Positions 9,142 through 18,310 of a DNA stretch of 64,000 nucleotides are shown here, one piece after another. Under the pieces are notes generated by a model. It was not told where the DNA came from, made no database searches, and saw only the letters and a list, made by a program, of their open reading frames with translations. A program made the translations under genes and the position numbers. This DNA comes from UBA12018 sp051656605 (lineage in GTDB: Bacteria > Bacteroidota > Bacteroidia > Bacteroidales > CAMTPD01): NCBI GenBank assembly GCA_051656605.1, contig JBOGCF010000007.1, positions 124,001-188,000 on the forward strand. The letters are read 5' to 3'. How positions within the stretch are numbered: the first letter of the stretch is position 1; every line of letters begins with the position of its first letter.

Positions 9142-10587
9142 ATGAAAATTCTACTCACTGGCGTTACTGGTTACATAGGAGGCAGGCTATTACCGGTTTT
9201 ACTCGATGAAGGGCATACGGTATATTGTACCGTACGGGATAAAAACAGGTTTCCCGAACAATATGCAGATCGAAAAGGCTTTGAACTTGTGGAGGCTGAC
9301 TTTCTAAAAGAAAACACACTTGCTTCATTACCAAAAGATATTGATGCTGCCTATTATTTAATCCATTCAATGACTGCTTCAACGTCACACTTTTCGGAAG
9401 ATGAAGCTATTTCTGTTACTAATTTTGTAAGATATATCGAATCTACAACAGCTAAACAAGTCATCTATCTAAGTGGTATAGACAACGACTCAAACTTGTC
9501 AAAACATTTGGCCTCGAGACATAACGTAGGTAATATCTTGCAAAGTGGCACTACGTATGCAACAACAATACTACGAGCAGCCATTATTATCGGATCGGGA
9601 AGCGCTTCTTTCGAGATCATTCGTGATTTGGTTGAAAAGCTTCCGATAATGACTGTACCGGAGTTTATGAAAAACCCATGTCAACCCATTGCAATACGCG
9701 ATGTGATTTATTATTTATTACACATTCTACTCAAGCCGGAAGCATTGAACAAATCCTTTGATATTGGAGGGCCTGATATTCTCTCCTATCTTGACATGTT
9801 GAAACAAGTAGCAGAGGTACGCCACCTAAAAAGACACATCATTGTTCTTCCTCTTATAAAAACAAGATTGTGTGCAAATTGGCTCTACTTCGTAACCTCT
9901 ACCTCGTATACACTTGCACTCAACCTTACCGAAAGTATGAAGAATAAAGTTGTATGTAAGGAAAATACCATCCATGAGCTTTTCCCCATACAACTTCTTC
10001 CCTTCAAAGAAGCTGTGAATTTGGCATATACCCGTATCGAACAAGATAATGTGTTGTCAAGTTGGCGTGACTCTTTCAGTAGTAGTCACATCGACTGGCA
10101 AATAAAAGATCGCGTGCATGTACCAACCTTTGGTGTATATGCATACCAAGTCGACAAAGAGTTTGATATTCCACCATATCAAGTCATAGACCGTATTTGG
10201 CAAACTGGTGGCAACAACGGTTGGTGGTATGCAAATTGGCTTTGGAGAGTAAGAGGATATCTGGATCTTTTTACTCGAGGTGTAGGGCTTTCGCGAGGAA
10301 GAACAAACAAAAATGAATTGTACCCCGGACAAGCATTGGATTTCTGGCGTGTACTGATCGCCGATAAAGAAAACGGCCGGCTTCTTTTGTATGCCGAAAT
10401 GAAAATGCCCGGAGAAGGCTGGTTGGAATTTACAGTAAAACAACTTGTGTCGGGTAACCGGTTGCGTATAAAAGCAACCATGCGCCCACAGAATATTTGG
10501 GGACGCATGTATTGGTATGCAACAAAGCCTCTGCACTACTTCATTTTCAATGGTATGTACAAAAGGCTAACTAAGCCTGAATTTTAA
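9142..10587 (+). CDS. SDR-family NAD(P)-binding protein with C-terminal DUF2867-type domain
   Basis: 481 residues. The N-terminal half is an atypical short-chain dehydrogenase: nucleotide-binding GVTGYIGGR at residues 7-15, a first-strand basic region (TVRDKNRF), and the NmrA/YbjT-like 'VIYLSGI' strand. The C-terminal ~170 residues (from about PTFGVYAYQVDKEF) contain GWWYANWLWRVRGYLD and PGQALDFWRV, typical of the DUF2867 domain fused to such SDRs. The substrate is unknown; the family is often proposed to act on quinones or lipids, but that is not shown here. It ends tail-to-tail with menD, the two stop codons sharing TTAA. Confidence 0.85.
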   Translation: MKILLTGVTGYIGGRLLPVLLDEGHTVYCTVRDKNRFPEQYADRKGFELVEADFLKENTLASLPKDIDAAYYLIHSMTASTSHFSEDEAISVTNFVRYIESTTAKQVIYLSGIDNDSNLSKHLASRHNVGNILQSGTTYATTILRAAIIIGSGSASFEIIRDLVEKLPIMTVPEFMKNPCQPIAIRDVIYYLLHILLKPEALNKSFDIGGPDILSYLDMLKQVAEVRHLKRHIIVLPLIKTRLCANWLYFVTSTSYTLALNLTESMKNKVVCKENTIHELFPIQLLPFKEAVNLAYTRIEQDNVLSSWRDSFSSSHIDWQIKDRVHVPTFGVYAYQVDKEFDIPPYQVIDRIWQTGGNNGWWYANWLWRVRGYLDLFTRGVGLSRGRTNKNELYPGQALDFWRVLIADKENGRLLLYAEMKMPGEGWLEFTVKQLVSGNRLRIKATMRPQNIWGRMYWYATKPLHYFIFNGMYKRLTKPEF

Positions 10588-12284
10588 TTGATTCCACGAA
10601 GGCGTCCGTAAAATACACGGAATACTTCAGGGTTAATATCTGCTGGTGTAAACACTTCTAGCAAAATAGGTTGTGAAGCAGTTGGGTCGAAGAATGTAGT
10701 AAGTTCTTGATCCAACTCTTCAAAGTTTGTCGCGCTACGGTATTCGAACCCTACGGTTTCGGCCCATCCTTTTGCCGTAGTTTGATGCGAACATGCTATG
10801 TAGTTTTCCATCGAATCCGAATTTGATGGGCCACCTAATACTCGGAATATTCCTCCACCACTATTATTCATCAATACGATTCGCATTTGAGAGTTTACAT
10901 GCTTATTCCATAAGCCGTTCATATCGTAGAAGAAACTCAAATCACCAATAACAAGAAGGGTTATTGTTTCGTTATCCGCAGCATAACCTATCGCTGTAGA
11001 GACTACTCCATCGATACCGCTAGTGCCTCTATTCGAAAAATGCTTTGTCCCCAAAGGCATATCAAACAACTGACCATAGCGTACAGGTGTACTATTTCCC
11101 CAATGAATAGATATATATTGAGGAATATGCTTAATTACATGATCTACAGCCATCATGTCAGAAAAAGGAGACTCCTTGAAGTAGGTATCGGCAATCATCC
11201 TCACCCTTTTTTCATATCCACGCCATTTTTCTTGATATTCTTTGCCCGTTTCATGCTTTACTTCTTTATTTAGTTTCTTCAGAAACTGGCGCGGAGCCAA
11301 TGGTATTATATCAGTAAGAGATTGGAAGGTATCGATAAACTCACCATTTTCTGCAACATGCCAATTATGCTTAGGCGTTGCCTTTCGCAACCAATTCTTT
11401 ACACGTTTTGATACAATATGACCTCCTACCGTAATCAATAAATCAGGTGTCAATTGCTCTGATTCGACTCTTCCCAACATGGATAATATTGCATCAAAGC
11501 TACCTGTAATACATTCCCCAACGTCATCAAGGTTTGCGGTATGTTCTGCAAATATAACCACGTCTGATTGCAAAGACAGTTGCTTTAACATCGGACCTAG
11601 ATTATTGCCTGGCAATAATTGACCTACAAGAATGATACGTTTATGTGATTTGTTCCACGCTAAGCTATAATCAGCAATATCGAAATCATTATACGCTTGT
11701 CGGCGTACAACTTTTCGAGCATCAGGTAATTCTTTGATACTAAAGTCATATAAAGGCTCTCCCAATTGAATATTAATATGTACCGGACCTTTATGATCAG
11801 ATGTAAGACAAAGTAAAGCTTCGTTTATAAGACGGTTACAATACCAAGCTTCTTCTTGACTATTTACTTCGGGCAATTGTACACTCTTATGTACTAAGTT
11901 ACCAAATGCTCCTGGCTGAGGAAGTGTTTGACCGTCGTTTTGTCCAATCCACATTTGTTGTCTGTCTGCCGAAATAACCAACAAAGGCAATTGCTGATAA
12001 AAAGCTTCTGCTACAGCTGAAGAGTAATTGAGCATCGCAGTACCCGAAGTACAACAAACAGCAACCGGGCATTGATGCTTCATGATTAAGCCCAATGCAA
12101 AATATCCGGCACTTCGCTCATCAACAACCGTATAACATTTGAAAGAAGGGTGATGTGTAAATGTATGTATCAAGGGTGCATTTCGCGAACCCGGAGATAA
12201 TACAATATGCTTAACACCAAATTTATGAAGTAGAGCTACAAGCTCCAATATATTTTTTTTATCTGAATACATAACTACTTGCAT
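10584..12284 (-). CDS. menD: 2-succinyl-5-enolpyruvyl-6-hydroxy-3-cyclohexene-1-carboxylate synthase
   Basis: 566 residues; ThDP-dependent addition of 2-oxoglutarate to isochorismate in menaquinone synthesis. LSPGSRNAPL near residue 30 is the family's substrate/ThDP signature, CTSGTAMLNYSSAVAEA follows, and the ThDP/Mg motif is GDLSFFYDMNGLWN in the C-terminal third. The length is normal. The start ATG directly abuts the menF stop (no gap); an alternative ATG four codons later exists. The 3' end overlaps the stop of the convergent SDR gene by four bases, so no separate terminator can sit between them. Confidence 0.95.
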   Translation of the reverse strand: MQVVMYSDKKNILELVALLHKFGVKHIVLSPGSRNAPLIHTFTHHPSFKCYTVVDERSAGYFALGLIMKHQCPVAVCCTSGTAMLNYSSAVAEAFYQQLPLLVISADRQQMWIGQNDGQTLPQPGAFGNLVHKSVQLPEVNSQEEAWYCNRLINEALLCLTSDHKGPVHINIQLGEPLYDFSIKELPDARKVVRRQAYNDFDIADYSLAWNKSHKRIILVGQLLPGNNLGPMLKQLSLQSDVVIFAEHTANLDDVGECITGSFDAILSMLGRVESEQLTPDLLITVGGHIVSKRVKNWLRKATPKHNWHVAENGEFIDTFQSLTDIIPLAPRQFLKKLNKEVKHETGKEYQEKWRGYEKRVRMIADTYFKESPFSDMMAVDHVIKHIPQYISIHWGNSTPVRYGQLFDMPLGTKHFSNRGTSGIDGVVSTAIGYAADNETITLLVIGDLSFFYDMNGLWNKHVNSQMRIVLMNNSGGGIFRVLGGPSNSDSMENYIACSHQTTAKGWAETVGFEYRSATNFEELDQELTTFFDPTASQPILLEVFTPADINPEVFRVFYGRLRGIN

Positions 12285-13397
12285 TTAATTATCCGACTTC
12301 ACCAATAGGCGCAACATCGTTTGCAGTTTATTCTCTGTTTCTTGCCACTCATCCGTAACTTCAGATTGTGGTAAGATGCCACCTCCTGCATATAATGTAA
12401 GCTTGTTTCCATTTTCATGCATACAACGCAAATTTACATACACATGAATGGCTTCTTTGTCCATTACCGGGCCCAAAAAACCAGAATAATAGGATCGATT
12501 ATACCCTTCGTGATCAATTATAAACCGATAGGCTTTTTCTTTTGGCAACCCACATACAGCAGGTGTGGGGTGAAACATTGACAGCATCTTTCCTAAAGAT
12601 AAGTTCTTAGAAACCTTGAAATGAAAGGTACTCTTAAGATGAATCAAGTCTCCCGCTTTTACTGTATCAGGCCCAAATTCTTCGTATGCATCAGAAAAAG
12701 CACTAATACGTTCTCTCATATATCTCACCACAACATTTTGTTCGCCTTTGTTTTTCGTACTCCATTCGGGCTTTATACTGATTCCGCTTTTCATTGTTCC
12801 GGCAAGCGCAACCGTAGTGTATACACCTTCACTACCCGACAGTAAGATTTCCGGAGTTGCCCCCATCCAACAGCCTGTAGCAGGAGTGTAAAACAAATAT
12901 ACAAAAGCATCAGAATACAATAACCCTGCACGCAAGAGATTTTCCCGCCAAGAAAAACCTTCTGGTTTATCAATGGTGTAATTTCTTGACAACACAAGTT
13001 TATCAAACGAGTTGCTATGAAGCTCTTTATTGAATAAATCAAAAACCTTGGCATAACTAGCTTTCGCTACAGAAACTTCATGAATAAAGTTCTCCGTATG
13101 AATGTTTGATGCTTGATATACGTTTGATTTCAAATAACCTGAAATCGTAGCGTCGTCATCCAGATAAATATCAGGATGAATCAATAATATCGGATTGTTT
13201 TTTGATACAGCAAATGGAGCTACCACAAAGCCCGCCTCTGAAGAAATATCTTCATAAGCTTGCAGCTGTTTCGGCTCTCCCTTTTCTTGTACTATTAATT
13301 TAAAATCTGACTCTCCCGGAAGTCTAAATAAAGCAAAACTAATTTCACCTCCAATCAAGTGATCTAAACCTGCAAACTTCTGACTATCCAATATCAT
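12285..13397 (-). CDS. menF: Isochorismate synthase
   Basis: 370 residues of the chorismate-binding fold; isomerises chorismate to isochorismate, the first committed step. Motifs are GCWMGATPEILL, VALAGT, then HPTPAVCGLPKEKA and YNRSYYSGFLGP, which hold the Mg and chorismate ligands. It is slightly shorter than enterobacterial MenF (431) because the N-terminal region is reduced. The start overlaps the upstream thioesterase stop as ATGA and the stop touches menD, so menI-menF-menD are tightly coupled. Being next to menD points to menaquinone rather than siderophore synthesis. Confidence 0.93.
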   Translation of the reverse strand: MILDSQKFAGLDHLIGGEISFALFRLPGESDFKLIVQEKGEPKQLQAYEDISSEAGFVVAPFAVSKNNPILLIHPDIYLDDDATISGYLKSNVYQASNIHTENFIHEVSVAKASYAKVFDLFNKELHSNSFDKLVLSRNYTIDKPEGFSWRENLLRAGLLYSDAFVYLFYTPATGCWMGATPEILLSGSEGVYTTVALAGTMKSGISIKPEWSTKNKGEQNVVVRYMRERISAFSDAYEEFGPDTVKAGDLIHLKSTFHFKVSKNLSLGKMLSMFHPTPAVCGLPKEKAYRFIIDHEGYNRSYYSGFLGPVMDKEAIHVYVNLRCMHENGNKLTLYAGGGILPQSEVTDEWQETENKLQTMLRLLVKSDN

Positions 13398-13810
13398 CTC
13401 TTGTGTAATATACTATTCGTTACTCGCACAGAAGACACTAATTTACCCGATACAGAAAATGTATCGATATTCCATATATGCGTAGACTTTCCTTTATGTA
13501 CTAATGTACCCACAGCTTTTACAACGCCTTCGCGAACAGAAGATATATGACTCCCGCTTACTTGAATTCCTCTACATTCTTCGCCAGAATTACATAGGCG
13601 CTGCGAACCTAAGCCCGCCACAGTCTCGGCCAACAATAACGTTGCGCCACCGTGAAGAATTCGTGCCGGTTGTACCGTTCTTTCATCAACAGGCATTGTT
13701 GCTACAATTCTGTTGTCGCCAATTTCTGTAAACTCAATTCCTAAATGATCTATTACAGTATCCTTCATCAAAGAGTTTATCTCTTCCGATGTAGAGTTTC
13801 GATTTATCAT
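13394..13810 (-). CDS. menI: Hotdog thioesterase, probable 1,4-dihydroxy-2-naphthoyl-CoA hydrolase
   Basis: 138 residues of the PaaI/YdiI hotdog family. HGGATLLLAETVAG at residues 53-66 contains the catalytic glutamate (E62) and the helix-start histidine of this group. It should release dihydroxynaphthoate from its CoA ester, filling the step between MenB and MenA. Position supports this: it is the first gene of the menF-menD block and overlaps menF by four bases. A TAAATTTG box on the minus strand (13849-13856) lies about 40 bases upstream of the start and is the likely -7 element, though no good -33 partner is visible. Confidence 0.85.
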   Translation of the reverse strand: MINRNSTSEEINSLMKDTVIDHLGIEFTEIGDNRIVATMPVDERTVQPARILHGGATLLLAETVAGLGSQRLCNSGEECRGIQVSGSHISSVREGVVKAVGTLVHKGKSTHIWNIDTFSVSGKLVSSVRVTNSILHKR

Positions 13811-13981
13811 GCTGCTGTAAAACTTAAATATGTTTCGCCTATGAACTTCAAATTTACTGCGTTTTTTTAAGAGTATTATCCTCTAAACTTAAAAAACCGC
13901 TTGTTGATTATTTAAGTTCCTACAATACACAACTATATAAAAACACCGGTTGTTCTTTATATACTTAAAGATGTGACTGTT

Positions 13982-14521
13982 ATGATAAAAGGATTAATCA
14001 TTCGAAAAGAACAGACCGATGATTTTAGACAAGTCTCTAAAATTATTCATTCAGCGTATAAACACAGTAAAATGAGTACGCACAACGAGGAGGAACAAAT
14101 TGAACGTTTACGTGATAGTGAAGCCTATGAAAAGCACCTCGCACTAGTAGCGATTCTAAACGATACAATTGTAGGTTATGTAATGTTTGTTCGTATTAAA
14201 ATCATAGATACCAACAAAGTATTTGATGCACTTGCTCTAACCCATATTGTTGTTGATCCCGAATATCAACACATAGGCATTGCTACTGAATTGATGCATA
14301 CCGGTCATGAAATTGCGAAGAAATTAGGTTTTAAGGCTATCTTTTTATTGGGAATGGAAGATTTTTTTCCAAAATATGGCTATATTCCCGCATCTGAACT
14401 GGGATACAAAAGCCCTTTTGATATGCCAGATATGTATTTTATGGGAGTTGAACTCGAGAAGAATGCTTTGCAAAATGTAAAAGGAAGCATCATTTATCCA
14501 AAAGAATTTTTTAAGAGATAA
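13982..14521 (+). CDS. GNAT-family N-acetyltransferase (YhbS-like)
   Basis: 179 residues. The acetyl-CoA-binding core is visible: strand 4 'ALTHIVVDPEYQHIGIATELM' (residues ~84-104) with the Q-x-x-G-I-A pyrophosphate-binding turn, then the YhbS-like 'FFPKYGYIPASELG'. The frame could begin at a GTG at 13973, but the ATG at 13982 gives the usual N-terminus (MIKGLIIRKEQTDD). The substrate is unknown. It is divergent from menI and followed 37 bases later by a small unknown gene; the two share a terminator. Confidence 0.82.
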   Translation: MIKGLIIRKEQTDDFRQVSKIIHSAYKHSKMSTHNEEEQIERLRDSEAYEKHLALVAILNDTIVGYVMFVRIKIIDTNKVFDALALTHIVVDPEYQHIGIATELMHTGHEIAKKLGFKAIFLLGMEDFFPKYGYIPASELGYKSPFDMPDMYFMGVELEKNALQNVKGSIIYPKEFFKR

Positions 14522-14558
14522 GTCTCTGTATTTTGAACCTTTATTAATCTATCAGACT

Positions 14559-14774
14559 ATGGACGCAAAAGTACTTATTGAAAATGTAAAACGCGCATAT
14601 CTTATTGTATATGCCGACAATCAAATTGACGCAGAAATTGAAGCTACAAAATATTTAATTGAACAAGGCAACGGCTATGAAGCTCTCAATGCTTATATCA
14701 TTGACGATTCCGTTGTGGAGAAACCATTATTTGTTTCGGATCCGTTGCATGTATACCGTGTAAGGTACCATTAA
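14559..14774 (+). CDS. Small conserved-looking protein of unknown function
   Basis: 71 residues, mixed alpha/beta, no signal peptide or membrane segment, ending in DPLHVYRVRYH. I do not recognise a family. Codon use looks coding, it is co-oriented with the acetyltransferase 37 bases upstream, and it is closed by a strong terminator 40 bases later, all favouring a real gene. Confidence 0.65.
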   Translation: MDAKVLIENVKRAYLIVYADNQIDAEIEATKYLIEQGNGYEALNAYIIDDSVVEKPLFVSDPLHVYRVRYH

Positions 14775-14816
14775 AACAAACGTTTCTTTTAGAAACACAT
14801 TCAAGATCAACACAAC

Positions 14817-14857
14817 GAAAACGGGAGCCTGAATTAAATCAGACTCCCGTTTCTATT
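14817..14857. terminator. Bidirectional terminator between the 71-aa gene and dnaJ
   Basis: ACGGGAG (14821-14827) pairs with CTCCCGT (14845-14851), extended inside by CTGA/TCAG after one mismatch. TTTCTATTTG follows on plus and TTTTCGTTG on minus, so it can serve both convergent transcripts. Confidence 0.85.
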
Positions 14858-14863
14858 TGAATA

Positions 14864-16033
14864 TCAATCAAAAAAACTTCTAAACTTCTTGAATATCTTC
14901 TCTTTCACAGATTTTGAAGGCTGGAAATTTGAAGCATTTTCAAGGCCTGTAAGTGTTTTCTTTTCCGAATCTGTCAAGTTTTCAGGAACATAAACGCTTA
15001 CATTTACAATAATGTCTCCTGTTCCGTAACCATTAACTGAAGGAATACCTTTGTTACGTAGACGAAGCATCTTACCTGGTTGTGTACCTGGTTCGATCTT
15101 GATCTTAGCACGGCCATCAATTGTAGGAACCTCAACTGTACCACCCATAGCGGCAGTTGGAAAACTCAACAATAAATTGTAAATCAAGTCATTTTCATCA
15201 CGAATCAATTCTGGATGTGGCTCTTCCTCTATGAGAATAAGCAAGTCTCCATTCACTCCTCCATGACGAGCAGCATTACCTTTGCCAGACATTGAAAGTT
15301 GCATACCTTCAGCAACACCTGCCGGGATATTGATTGTGATAACTTCTTCATCACGTACAATACCTTCTCCATTACAATGAGAACATTTCTTAGTAATGAT
15401 TTTACCTTCACCATGACATGTAGGACATGGTGCTGATGTTTGCATTTGACCAAGAATGGTATTTGCAATCTTCGTTACCGAACCCGTACCATGACATGTA
15501 GTACAAGATTCATAAGCAGTACCGCCATCTGCACCTGTACCATTACATGAGGTACAAGCAATGTATTTCTTTACTTTGATTTTCTTTTCTACACCAGTAG
15601 CAATCTCTTTGAGTGTAAGCTTTACTTTTACACGTAGGTCTGATCCGCGATTTACACGACGGCCACCGCCGCCACGTTGTCCACCACCAAAACCGCCGAA
15701 ACCGCCAAAGTGACCACCAAAAATATCTCCAAATTGAGAGAAGATATCATCCATAGAGAAACCGCCGGCTCCGCCAAAACCACCAGGACCTCCCCCGCTA
15801 GCAGCTCCGCCCATTCCGGCATGACCAAATTGATCGTAACGAGCACGTTTATTTTGGTCGCTCAATACGTCATAAGCTTCGGCCGCTTCTTTAAAGTTCT
15901 CTTCAGCCTCTTTATCATCCGGATTTCTATCTGGGTGAAACTGAATAGCCTTTTTTCTGTATGCTTTTTTTATTTCATCTGCAGATGCATCTTTTGACAC
16001 ACCCAGCACTTCGTAATAATCTCTTTTGCTCAT
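14864..16033 (-). CDS. dnaJ: Chaperone protein DnaJ
   Basis: 389 residues. J domain at 1-70 with HPD in 'IQFHPDRNP', then a glycine/phenylalanine-rich linker (~75-130), four CxxCxGxG zinc repeats (CTSCNGTG, CTTCHGTG, CPTCHGEG, CSHCNGEG) and the C-terminal substrate-binding domains. It stimulates DnaK ATPase and delivers unfolded clients. It follows grpE by 20 bases and has an unusually strong Shine-Dalgarno for this lineage (AAGGAGGT, 13 bases before the ATG). No CIRCE-type inverted repeat is seen upstream of the pair. dnaK is not in the window. Confidence 0.97.
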   Translation of the reverse strand: MSKRDYYEVLGVSKDASADEIKKAYRKKAIQFHPDRNPDDKEAEENFKEAAEAYDVLSDQNKRARYDQFGHAGMGGAASGGGPGGFGGAGGFSMDDIFSQFGDIFGGHFGGFGGFGGGQRGGGGRRVNRGSDLRVKVKLTLKEIATGVEKKIKVKKYIACTSCNGTGADGGTAYESCTTCHGTGSVTKIANTILGQMQTSAPCPTCHGEGKIITKKCSHCNGEGIVRDEEVITINIPAGVAEGMQLSMSGKGNAARHGGVNGDLLILIEEEPHPELIRDENDLIYNLLLSFPTAAMGGTVEVPTIDGRAKIKIEPGTQPGKMLRLRNKGIPSVNGYGTGDIIVNVSVYVPENLTDSEKKTLTGLENASNFQPSKSVKEKIFKKFRSFFD

Positions 16034-16053
16034 TCTATTTTGTGACCTCCTTA

Positions 16054-16740
16054 TTATTCTGCAACAACAACTTTAGCGTGACGAATCACTTTCTCGTGCA
16101 AAGTGTATCCTGTTTGTACACAGTCGATCACTTTACCTTTCATTTCTGGAGCCGGCGCCGGAATTGTTGCAATAGCTTCACATAGCTCAGTATCAAAATC
16201 AGCATCCTTAGCTTCGATAGGTTTCACACCTTGTTGAGATAAGAAACTGATAAATTTATTGTAGATAAGCTCTACGCCTTCTGTAATAGCTTTTAAATCT
16301 TCTGCGTTTTGAATGTTTGCCAATGCTCTTTCAAAATCATCAACTACAGGCAATAGGTTTACCAATACACCCTCGCCACCTGATTTGATAAGCTCTGCTT
16401 TTTCGCGGATTGTTCTTTTACGATAGTTATCATATTCCGCCATCAAACGAAGGTGAGAGTCGTTCATTTCCGCAACTTTATTTTGTAGCATTTCGATCTC
16501 TGCCGACACATTGTCAGTAATTGATGCTGATTCGGACAAGTTTTCCGCTTCAGACTGTACATTTGTCGCTCCTTCAGTAGCTACTTCTTCGTTGTTATTA
16601 ATCAACTCTTCCTGATTTACATTTTCTTGATCTTTCATAGCAATATAATCTTTATTATTTTCAACCTGATTTTCAGGCAAATCAGCCTTTCCACGAAGGT
16701 AATTCGCCAGTTTTGAAAGTATACTTTTCCTTTTAGGCAT
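16054..16740 (-). CDS. grpE: Nucleotide exchange factor GrpE (N-terminally extended form)
   Basis: GrpE is the DnaK nucleotide-exchange factor. The core is clear: coiled coil from about 'AEIEMLQNKVAEMNDSHLR', the signature AEYDNYRKRT, LLPVVDDFERAL, and a C-terminal beta domain ending HEKVIRHAKVVVAE. The start is ambiguous. An ATG at 16740 gives 228 residues with a basic N-terminus (MPKRKSILSKL), has GAGAG about six bases upstream, and lies ~24 bases below a TATATTTG box at 16764-16771. An ATG at 16638 gives the more usual ~194 residues. The frame also opens from 16797, but that start lies upstream of the -7 box. I prefer 16740. First gene of grpE-dnaJ. Confidence 0.93.
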   Translation of the reverse strand: MPKRKSILSKLANYLRGKADLPENQVENNKDYIAMKDQENVNQEELINNNEEVATEGATNVQSEAENLSESASITDNVSAEIEMLQNKVAEMNDSHLRLMAEYDNYRKRTIREKAELIKSGGEGVLVNLLPVVDDFERALANIQNAEDLKAITEGVELIYNKFISFLSQQGVKPIEAKDADFDTELCEAIATIPAPAPEMKGKVIDCVQTGYTLHEKVIRHAKVVVAE

Positions 16741-16763
16741 ATCAACTCTCTTTAATAAGTTAT

Positions 16764-16814
16764 CAAATATACTGCCATACTTTCGTTCTCTAATCATTTA
16801 ATCTATTATTTTTG
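16764..16814. promoter_or_regulatory. Divergent -7 boxes for grpE (minus) and the PDZ gene (plus)
   Basis: TATATTTG on the minus strand (16764-16771) points at grpE; TATTTTTG on the plus strand (16807-16814) points at the gene starting at 16860. Both fit TAnnTTTG, but neither has a perfect TTTG at -33. The two promoters would overlap back to back. Confidence 0.5.
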
Positions 16815-16859
16815 TCATATATTAAATTTATGTCTAAACAATAAATTGACATTCGATAT

Positions 16860-18287
16860 ATGAACAGAACTATTTTGAACCTTTTAATGCTCTTTATCTC
16901 GGCTTCGGTTTTTGCGCAAAACGGAAACGAAATTATATGCAGACTAGGGTTTAACTATGAATTGAGTAAAGCCGACAGTTGGGGAAAAGATTTACCTGTA
17001 GTTAAAAACATAACACCTTACACACAAGCCGCCACCTCCGGCCTTAAAGTAAACGACATTATTATTGAAATAGACGGAGTATCTACATCTTCGATTACAC
17101 AAGCCGAAATAGAAGACTTATTTAATCTTAGAGGCAACAATGATGTTATCGTGACGGTACAAAACTTCAATTCGCCTTCGAAACAAATCCTACTGAAAAA
17201 AGAGTGCAAGCAAGCCAAAGCCATCAGTGAATCAGATCTTGCTTCTGCATTTTCATTCTACAGTTTGGAGTCGACAAATAATCAAGCTTTTGCGTGTCCA
17301 TATAAAACGATTGCTGATTATACGACTAACCTATCCAACTACCATAGCTTTGCATTTACAACCATCGATGATGCAAACTTCGAGTTGGAAACTGCCATCA
17401 ACAACACGATCAAGAAGGAGCTTTTGAGCAAAGGTCTTGTATATGATCCGGATCAACCAGACATTATTATACAGACATTCTATTACTTTGATAAGAATCC
17501 CAACTTTAGTTCAGTTGGTTCTAAAAACAAGAATCAAAAGCAGTATCGCTTCAATCCGGTAACTAAATCGATGGAAGCCTTTCCATTCTTACCAATCGAA
17601 TCTCCGGAGTCGGAAGCCGAATACTTGCTTCAATATGGCTTTAGATTGATCGACCGTAAAAGCTCACAAACTGGACAACTTAAAATCATCTGGGAGTGTG
17701 AATCGAATGAATTACTAACCAAAAGCATGGCGATTAGCGAATACGCTCGCACCAACACTCCACTTATGCTGATGCAATTTCCTGTAATTAAATATGGTCG
17801 TAATCCATACTATCTAGCCAAAAGCAAAGCATACAATTACACAGGATTACATTACGATATCAACAACTTGAGTGAGATTGTTGCCGTAGACAAAAACTCG
17901 CCAGCCTATAATGCCGGAGTTCGTAAGGGTGATGTTGTTGAGAAGATCAACAAAACAAAGATGAATCACAGTGCCGAGGAGTTTAGCACTGCCTACAAAC
18001 GCTTTATTACTGAAACAATGCCTTTTAGAGATCCGGATACTCGATTTACCGATGACAACGGATTCATGCGTTGTATGTTTTGGAGTGAAGGCTTCTATCC
18101 TGAGATTGCTAAAGCATTTACAAAGAATGAATATTTGCCAGCATTCTCATACCTGTATAAGTTTGCTCCTTATGTAGATATCAATGGAGAAAACAACTCT
18201 AACTTTGTGATCAAAAAAGGAGGCTCGAAGCAAAATATCGATATCACTCCCGAATTTAGAAAGCAAGCTACTGTTGAATTGAAGTAA
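16860..18287 (+). CDS. Exported protein with two PDZ domains flanking a DUF4136-like region
   Basis: 475 residues with a signal peptide (cleavage after VFA-QNG). A PDZ domain lies at residues ~20-115 (ITPYTQAATSGLKVNDIIIEIDG), a middle region of ~150 residues resembles DUF4136-type envelope proteins (NYHSFAF..., then IIIQTFYYF), and a second PDZ-like segment is at ~330-375 (AVDKNSPAYNAGVRKGDVVEKIN). No protease catalytic triad is present, so it is more likely a periplasmic binding or scaffolding protein than a DegP-type protease. It is divergent from grpE and monocistronic, with its own terminator. Confidence 0.75.
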   Translation: MNRTILNLLMLFISASVFAQNGNEIICRLGFNYELSKADSWGKDLPVVKNITPYTQAATSGLKVNDIIIEIDGVSTSSITQAEIEDLFNLRGNNDVIVTVQNFNSPSKQILLKKECKQAKAISESDLASAFSFYSLESTNNQAFACPYKTIADYTTNLSNYHSFAFTTIDDANFELETAINNTIKKELLSKGLVYDPDQPDIIIQTFYYFDKNPNFSSVGSKNKNQKQYRFNPVTKSMEAFPFLPIESPESEAEYLLQYGFRLIDRKSSQTGQLKIIWECESNELLTKSMAISEYARTNTPLMLMQFPVIKYGRNPYYLAKSKAYNYTGLHYDINNLSEIVAVDKNSPAYNAGVRKGDVVEKINKTKMNHSAEEFSTAYKRFITETMPFRDPDTRFTDDNGFMRCMFWSEGFYPEIAKAFTKNEYLPAFSYLYKFAPYVDINGENNSNFVIKKGGSKQNIDITPEFRKQATVELK

Positions 18288-18310
18288 GAAAAGCAACAAC
18301 TCATTATATA

